NCBI RefSeq assembly: GCF_036170895.1
Contig: NZ_CP108036.1
Coordinates: 4,653,501 to 4,717,500, forward strand
Length of the DNA stretch: 64,000 bases
Origin: Streptomyces erythrochromogenes
GTDB lineage: Bacteria; Actinomycetota; Actinomycetes; Streptomycetales; Streptomycetaceae
Direction of reading: 5' to 3'
Both the position numbers and the translations under genes were made by a program. Shown in pieces: positions 59,361 through 64,000 of the stretch. Numbering within the stretch: position 1 is the stretch's first letter; every line of letters begins with the position of its first letter. The notes under the pieces were generated by a model. It searched no databases. It saw nothing but the letters and a program-made list of their open reading frames with translations, and was not told the origin of the DNA.

Positions 59361-59543
59361 GGCGCCCAGGCTAAGCGCGGCCGGGCCTCGGAGCGGCGGG
59401 GTCGGAGGGTCCGGCCGGAGTGCGCGGTAGGGGTTGCCGGCCAACACGTGGTTGGTGTGGCGCAGATCACGCGGGACCGGCCGCTCAGTTTCCGTTCCGC
59501 CGACGGTCATACCTACGACGACACCGCAACGAAGGAGACTCCC

Positions 59544-59750
59544 GTGGCAGACGCCGTGAAGGGCCCCGCCAGCTACTTCCCGTCGATCGAGAAGAAGTAC
59601 GGCCGACCGATCGCCGAATGGAAGGACCTCATCAGGTCCTCGCCGCTGACCAAGCACATGGAGCTCGTCGCCTGGCTCAAGACGGAACACGGCCTGGGTC
59701 ACGGCCACGCCAACGCCCTGGTGGCGGACACGCTGGCGGAGGGGAAATAG
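59544..59750 (+). CDS. DUF4287 domain protein
   Basis: 68 residues from GTG 59544 with GAAGGAG upstream. The DUF4287 pattern is clear: GPASYFPSIEKKYGRPIAEW, then KHMELVAWLKTEHGLGHGHA, then NALVADTLAEGK. Small helical protein of unknown function, widespread in actinobacteria. It ends directly before a purine-rich tract and repeat island 3. Confidence 0.85.
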   Translation: MADAVKGPASYFPSIEKKYGRPIAEWKDLIRSSPLTKHMELVAWLKTEHGLGHGHANALVADTLAEGK

Positions 59751-61401
59751 GGGAGGGGAAAGAGGGGAGGGGGAAGAGGGGAGGGGAAATAGGGGCGGCG
59801 GCTGACGTCGGGCGGGGTGGGAGGCGCGGGGTGGTGTGGGGCGGTGTTTCGGCGGGGCGGGATCAGGGATGTGCTGGGGGTTTCCCGTCAGTCCCATCGT
59901 CTCTCCGGTTCGTGCCGGCCCGTCAAGGGCGCTCCCTTCGGTCGCGTCGCTGCGCGATGGCCTTCGGCCACCCTTGACCGCCCGTCCCGCCCCGGAAATC
60001 CGAAAGACTGCCGGGAAGCCCCCAAAGGGACGGGCCGGGGGGAGAGAAGACACACTCGGGGCGGTGCCCTGCCCGGGCGGAGCCCGGTGCGCCCCAAATC
60101 GCTACGCGCTCCTGTCGTTTAAGCGTCTGCGAGCCGCCAGGGGCTGGACATAAGCCGCCTCAAATCGCTACGCGCTCCTGTCGTGAAGCGTCTGCGAGCC
60201 TCTTGGGCTGGACATACGCCGCCATCGATCGCTACGCGCTTCTCCGAGACCGCGTCCGGCCCTTGTTGGGGGCTGGGAGGGGCGGTTTTGGGGGCGGGAG
60301 GTCCATCCATCGGCTGAGCCGATGCCAACCCCCATCAAGGGCGAGGTGAGGTCGCAGCCGCGCGCACAAAAAGGGGTAATTGGGGTAATCTGTCGGCTCT
60401 TTGGGGCGCGCGCTCACCCAGGCATGGATTGGCATCGCCTCAGCCGTCCTCTGACGCATTGCCGCCCCAGGCAGGGGTCAGATCATCTGGTCATGTCGGT
60501 CGATGTAGCGGCGAAACCCTTCCGCTCGGGTCTGGAAGCCGCACGACTCGTAGAAGCTGTGGACGTATTCGTCGTCGGCTGCCAGGAGCTGCACCTTGTA
60601 GCAACCGGCCGACGCACCCAGCTGAACGACGGCCTTCATCAGCTCGCGCCCGACGCCTCGCCGCTGGAATGCCTCGGCGACCACGACGTTCTCCACGAAG
60701 AGGATGGCCCGACCGCCACGGGTGAGGTTCGACAGAACCAGGCAGTCTGCGGTGCCGACCACGACGCCTTCGGCATCCGCCACCAGCACGGTCCGCCCCA
60801 GCTGACTGGAGATGGTCGCCCATACGGCATCGGCCTTTTCCCGAGGCAGTGGTGCGTCGTCAGGATTCAGCTCGCCGTAGAGAGTCAGCAGGGATGGTAG
60901 ATCCGCCCCGACAGCCGACCGCACGGTGATCTTCATGCGCCAAGCTTAGACGGACCAAGACGTCCCAGGTCAGAACGCTGATGGCCAGCCCCAGACCGTC
61001 TGCGGACGCGTGATCGAGAAGCGCGTAGCGATCGATGGCGGCCTATGTCCAGCCACAGAGGCTGGCAGACGCCGAGCCGTGAGGAGCGCGTAGCGATTAG
61101 ACGCGCTTCCCCGACCGCCCCGCGCATCGCTGATGTGGCCGTCCCTGAAAAGAAAGGCCCGACCCGTTCCTTTGGGGGGTTCCCGGCTGTCCTCGTATTT
61201 CCGGGGCGGGACGGGCGGTCAAGGGTGGCCGTAGGCCATCGCGAAGCGACGCGACGAAGGAGCGCCCTTGAGGGACCGGCACGAACCGGAGAGACGATGG
61301 GACTGACGGGAAACCCCCAAGACAGCTCTGATGCCGCCCCGCCGAAACCCTGCTCCCCGGAGCCACCCCCACCCTCCCCCCGCCCTTCCCTCCTCCCTCC
61401 C
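59751..61401. repeat. Repeat island 3 (59816-61355) with flanking purine/pyrimidine tracts; carries a GNAT gene
   Basis: Conserved 44-bp arm blocks are at 59875-59918 and 61276-61319. The left arm has two 64-bp-type units and the core boundary CGGCTGAGCCGATGCCAAC (60311-60329); the other core boundary is at 60429-60446. Right after it, instead of the segment found in islands 1 and 2, lies a block of about 0.5 kb (60455-60985) with a GNAT gene. The island's right units (ending in GCGTAGCGATCGATGGCGGC) then resume. Outside the arms are a GGGGAAATAGGGGAGGGG-type purine tract (59744-59800, G-quadruplex-capable) on the left and a CCTCC-rich pyrimidine tract (61366-61412) on the right, again mirror-like. 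The island lies between convergent DUF4287 (+) and thiolase (-) genes. Confidence 0.88.
60478..60936 (-). CDS. GNAT-family N-acetyltransferase inside repeat island 3
   Basis: 152 residues from ATG 60936. GNAT motif A is VENVVVAEAFQRRGVGRELM with the acetyl-CoA-binding Q/R-x-x-G-x-G/A (QRRGVG), preceded by ILF and followed by KVQLLAADDEYVHSFYESCG (motif B with catalytic-type Tyr). The family acetylates small-molecule or protein amines; the substrate is not predictable. Codon usage is less GC-extreme than in the flanking genes (for example GTGCGTCGTCAGGATTC). It occupies the position filled by other sequence in islands 1 and 2, as if carried in by the element. Confidence 0.88.
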   Translation of the reverse strand: MKITVRSAVGADLPSLLTLYGELNPDDAPLPREKADAVWATISSQLGRTVLVADAEGVVVGTADCLVLSNLTRGGRAILFVENVVVAEAFQRRGVGRELMKAVVQLGASAGCYKVQLLAADDEYVHSFYESCGFQTRAEGFRRYIDRHDQMI

Positions 61402-62595
61402 CTATCCCCGCCCCAGGAGGACCGTGCCCGAGGAGCAGAACCAGCCGCCTGTGCCAGAGGTGAGGGCTACCTCGGGGAGGTGGCCGCCGGGTTTGGTGAC
61501 CTGGCCTCCCCCTGCCTCGCCGCGGAGTTGGCGGACTGCCTCGACCAGGAGGAACAGCCCGCGCATGCCGGGGTGGCAGGCCGACAGGCCGCCTCCGTCC
61601 GTGTTGACCGGTAGCTCCCCGTCGCGCAGCAGGCGGCCCTTCTCCACGAAGGCCCCGCCCTCGCCCTTCGCGCAGAAGCCGAGGTCCTCCAGGGTCACCA
61701 GCGTCATGTAGGTGAAGGCGTCGTAGATCTCCGCGAGGTCCACGTCCGCGGGGGTGAGACCCGCCTGCTCGAAGGCGATGCGGCCCGAGACGGCGGCGGG
61801 GGACACGGTGAAGTCCTCCCACTCCGACATGGTCGTGTGGGAGACGGAGGTGCCCGCCCCCAGGATCCACACCGGGGCCTTCGCGGTGTCGGGTACGTAG
61901 TCCTCCGCGGCCAGGAGCACCGCGCAGCCGCCGTCCGAGCGGATGCAGCAGTGCAGCTTCGTGAAGGGGTCGGCGATCATCTCGCCGGAAAGGACGTCCT
62001 CGACGGTGATCGGGTCGCGGAACATCGCGTCGGGGTTGGTCGCCGCGTTCGCCCGGGCCTGTACGGCGACGGAGGCGAGCTGCTCCAGGGTCGTTCCGTA
62101 CTGGTGCATGTGGCGGCGGGCGGCCATGGCGTACTTGGAGATCAGCGTGTGGCCGTACGGGACCTCGAACTGCAGCGGTCCCCGCGCCCCGAAGGAGAGG
62201 TTCGACGTGCGGCGCCGGGCCTTGATGTCGGCGCGGGCCGTGGAGCCGTAGACCAGCAGGACGGCGTTGGCGTGTCCGGCGGCGATCGCGTCCGCCGCGT
62301 GCGCGGCCATCACCTCCCAGGTCGAGCCGCCCACGGAGGTGGAGTCGACCCAGGTGGGGCGCAGGCCGAGGTACTCGGCCACCTCGGCCGGGGCGAGAGT
62401 GCCGAGGCCGGCCGAGGCGAAGCCGTCGATGACGGAGCGGTCGAGGCCGGAGTCGGCCAGGGCTCGGCGGGCGGCCTGCGCGTGCAGGGCGTACGGGGTG
62501 GGGCCGTCCACCCGGCCGCAGTCGGAGAGGGCGACGCCGACCACCGCGACCCGCCGGCGGGGGCGGGGGGTGGTTCCAGGTGTGAGTCCAGGCAT
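61402..62595 (-). CDS. Lipid-transfer-protein-type thiolase without catalytic N-terminal cysteine (Ltp2-like aldolase)
   Basis: 397 residues from ATG 62595. Thiolase fold: VAVVGVALSDCGRVDG, SVGGSTWEVMAAHAADAIAAG where the usual nucleophilic Cys position is Ser, KLHCCIRSDGGCAVLLAAED, ADVDLAEIYDAFTYM, and GLSACHPGMRGLFLLVEAVR with the HP-x-G motif. Loss of the nucleophile is typical of SCP2/Ltp2-like proteins, which with a DUF35 partner perform retro-aldol cleavage in steroid side-chain degradation. Operator site G lies 16 bases upstream. Divergent from the dehydrogenase at 62798. Confidence 0.87.
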   Translation of the reverse strand: MPGLTPGTTPRPRRRVAVVGVALSDCGRVDGPTPYALHAQAARRALADSGLDRSVIDGFASAGLGTLAPAEVAEYLGLRPTWVDSTSVGGSTWEVMAAHAADAIAAGHANAVLLVYGSTARADIKARRRTSNLSFGARGPLQFEVPYGHTLISKYAMAARRHMHQYGTTLEQLASVAVQARANAATNPDAMFRDPITVEDVLSGEMIADPFTKLHCCIRSDGGCAVLLAAEDYVPDTAKAPVWILGAGTSVSHTTMSEWEDFTVSPAAVSGRIAFEQAGLTPADVDLAEIYDAFTYMTLVTLEDLGFCAKGEGGAFVEKGRLLRDGELPVNTDGGGLSACHPGMRGLFLLVEAVRQLRGEAGGGQVTKPGGHLPEVALTSGTGGWFCSSGTVLLGRG

Positions 62596-62610
62596 GCGAG
62601 GACGGTACAT

Positions 62611-62625
62611 CTGACGTATCGTCAG
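62611..62625. promoter_or_regulatory. Palindromic operator CTGAC-GTATC-GTCAG (site G)
   Basis: Perfect 6-bp half-sites (CTGACG/CGTCAG), 16 bases upstream of the thiolase start; it probably overlaps the transcription start. Confidence 0.73.
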
Positions 62626-62734
62626 ATGCCAGACCCCCGGTCCGGACCCCGTGCCGGCCCGGACCCCGCGCACCCCGCCCCGCCCCCAACCCGCCCCCGT
62701 CGGCCCCTGTGCATCTGTCGCCCGTCGCCCTAAC

Positions 62735-62749
62735 ATGACGCCCCGTCAG
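62735..62749. promoter_or_regulatory. Palindromic operator ATGAC-GCCCC-GTCAG (site H)
   Basis: One mismatch at the outermost base, 49 bases upstream of the acyl-CoA dehydrogenase start. Confidence 0.62.
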
Positions 62750-62797
62750 AAACGCCCCCGGCTGCCGCTGGGAGGTGCCCCCGGGAGGAGCCCGACG

Positions 62798-64000
62798 ATG
62801 GATGCCGCCTTCACCGCGGAGCAGGACGAGATACGGCGCACCCTGCGCGAGATCCTGGGCAAGCGCTGCGGCCCCGACGAGGTCAAGGCGGCGGTCCGCA
62901 CCGCCGACGGGTACGACCGCGAGCTGTGGCAGCAGCTCTCCCGGCAGCTCGGGCTGCCGGGGATCGCCGTCGCCGAGGAGTACGGCGGGGTCGGCTGCGG
63001 CCCGGCCGACCTGGCGCTGGCCTGCGAGGAGACCGGGCGGGCGCTGCTGCCCTCGCCCCTGCTGGCCACCGCCGCGCTGTGCGTGCCCCTGATCACCGCC
63101 CTCGGCACCGACGCCCAGCGCTCCGCGCTGCTCCCGTCGCTGGCCTCGGGCGGGTCGACCGCCGCCCTCGCCGTCCCCGGTCCGGCGCTGGCCACCGCCC
63201 TGGCGCTGACCGGCGAAGACCCCGCAGGCCAGTGGTCCGGCGGCGGCCGGGCCGGCGGGATCCAGGCCCGCGCCGATGCCGCCGGCGAGGGCTGGCGGCT
63301 GTACGGGGAGGCCGCCCAGGTGCTCGACGGCCACAGCGCCCCGCTGCTGCTGGTCGCCGCGCACGCCGGCGGCTTCGCGCGCAGCCGTACGCTGCTGTTC
63401 CTCGTACGGGAGGGCGCGCCCGGCCTCGTACGGTCCCGGCAGACCGTGCTCGACGAGACCCGCCCGCAGGCCCGGATCCAACTGCGCGACGTGCCTGCCG
63501 AGTTGCTCGGCGCTCCGGACGGGGAGGGTCGGGAGGCCGACGTGCTCGGGGCCCTCGCCGCCACCGGGCGCACCGCCTCCGCCGTGCTCGCCGCCGAGGC
63601 GGTCGGGGCGGCCGGCCGGGCGCTCGCGCGCACCGCGGAGTACGTGTGCCGGCGTGAGCAGTTCGGTCGGGCGATCGGCTCCTTCCAGGCGGTCAAGCAC
63701 CGGCTCGCCGACCTGTACGTGCAGGTGCAGGCGGCCCGCTCGGCGGCCTACTACGCCGCCTGGGACCCGGACCAGGGCGGCCTCGCGCTCGCCCAGGCCC
63801 TGGAGGCGCTGCGGATGACGGCGGGGGAGGCGATCCAGCTGCACGGCGGCATCGGCTTCACCTGGGAGCACGACGCGCACCTGTACTTCAAGCGGGCGGC
63901 CTCCGACGAGCTGCTGTTCGGGCCGGTGCACCGGCTGCGGGCGCACGCCGCGGACCGCGCGGGCCTGTTCGGGCCGGCACCGGCCGCCGCCACGCATGCA
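62798..64000 (+). CDS. Acyl-CoA dehydrogenase, 3' end outside window
   Basis: 401 codons are open to the window edge without a stop, so the gene is cut at its 3' end but nearly complete. N terminus FTAEQDEIRRTLREILGKRC, GIAVAEEYGGVGCGPADLAL; C-terminal RREQFGRAIGSFQAVKHRLA and IQLHGGIGFTWEHDAHLYFK. As in the 42490 gene, the SEPxAGSD motif of the middle domain is missing (TAALAVPGPALATALA instead), which marks it as the small-subunit type. A large-subunit partner gene may follow outside the window. ATG 62798 has GGAGGAG upstream. Operator site H precedes it. Confidence 0.88.
   Translation, partial: MDAAFTAEQDEIRRTLREILGKRCGPDEVKAAVRTADGYDRELWQQLSRQLGLPGIAVAEEYGGVGCGPADLALACEETGRALLPSPLLATAALCVPLITALGTDAQRSALLPSLASGGSTAALAVPGPALATALALTGEDPAGQWSGGGRAGGIQARADAAGEGWRLYGEAAQVLDGHSAPLLLVAAHAGGFARSRTLLFLVREGAPGLVRSRQTVLDETRPQARIQLRDVPAELLGAPDGEGREADVLGALAATGRTASAVLAAEAVGAAGRALARTAEYVCRREQFGRAIGSFQAVKHRLADLYVQVQAARSAAYYAAWDPDQGGLALAQALEALRMTAGEAIQLHGGIGFTWEHDAHLYFKRAASDELLFGPVHRLRAHAADRAGLFGPAPAAATHA

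Overview
The window reads as chromosomal DNA of a Streptomyces (or close actinomycete). Base composition is very GC-rich with strong third-position GC bias. GTG starts and ATGA/GTGA stop-start overlaps are common. Several proteins are hallmarks of the genus: a DtxR-family iron regulator with the complete DtxR metal ligands (DmdR1 type), a UPF0309 SIS protein next to it, an LppU/SCO3897-type secreted protein, DUF4287 and TIGR03084 proteins, and a regulator with a C-terminal TPR-like region. From memory, dmdR1, the UPF0309 gene, pdxH and the second citrate synthase are also neighbours in S. coelicolor. No tRNA, rRNA, CRISPR array, transposase or integrase was seen.

Layout. 1-3.5 kb: 3' part of a FAD/4Fe-4S/CCG oxidoreductase, an EamA exporter and a DUF1801 protein. 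3.5-4.7 kb: repeat island 1. 4.9-6.5 kb: CocE/NonD-like hydrolase. 6.8-16.4 kb: an acyl-CoA catabolic operon (TIGR03084 protein, AtuA-like protein, biotin-dependent acyl-CoA carboxylase beta and alpha, acyl-CoA dehydrogenase, enoyl-CoA hydratase, TetR regulator). It is interrupted at 14.2-15.0 kb by 83-bp tandem repeats and a giant hairpin. 16.5-36.9 kb: mostly housekeeping and regulatory genes (citrate synthase, pdxH, an antisense-oriented small RNA gene, PAS/GAF protein, SIS protein, dmdR1, hydrolase, ABC exporter, PrimPol-like protein, TPR regulator, secreted and membrane proteins, substrate-binding lipoprotein, purU, EF-hand protein, sigma factor with a zinc anti-sigma-like partner). 37.0-38.3 kb: repeat island 2. 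38.4-59.4 kb and 61.4-64 kb: a large catabolic region (AMP-forming CoA ligase, amidohydrolase, four acyl-CoA dehydrogenases, cyclase-family hydrolase, SDR, zinc alcohol dehydrogenase, flavin reductase, enoyl-CoA hydratase, ADP-forming acyl-CoA synthetase, flavin monooxygenase-like protein, DoxX, DUF35 protein, cysteine-less thiolase). 59.8-61.4 kb: repeat island 3, which carries a GNAT acetyltransferase gene.

Two signals stand out. First, three islands of 1.1-1.5 kb are near-complete nested palindromes. Each has about 245-bp outer inverted arms with a 44-bp block conserved in all six arms, two or three 64-bp units per arm, and a small inverted-repeat core. Each lies between two convergent genes. 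Islands 1 and 2 are almost exact reverse complements of each other, and island 3 carries a gene. Second, nine copies of the palindrome CTGACG-N3-CGTCAG (up to one mismatch in the outer 5-bp half-sites) lie only in promoter regions of the catabolic genes. They define a regulon whose regulator is not in the window. The gene content suggests stepwise breakdown of a CoA-activated cyclic, steroid-like or isoprenoid acid: activation by a ligase, dehydrogenation by paired dehydrogenases, hydration or isomerisation, SDR oxidation, and retro-aldol cleavage by an Ltp2-like thiolase with a DUF35 partner. The substrate is not evident from sequence.
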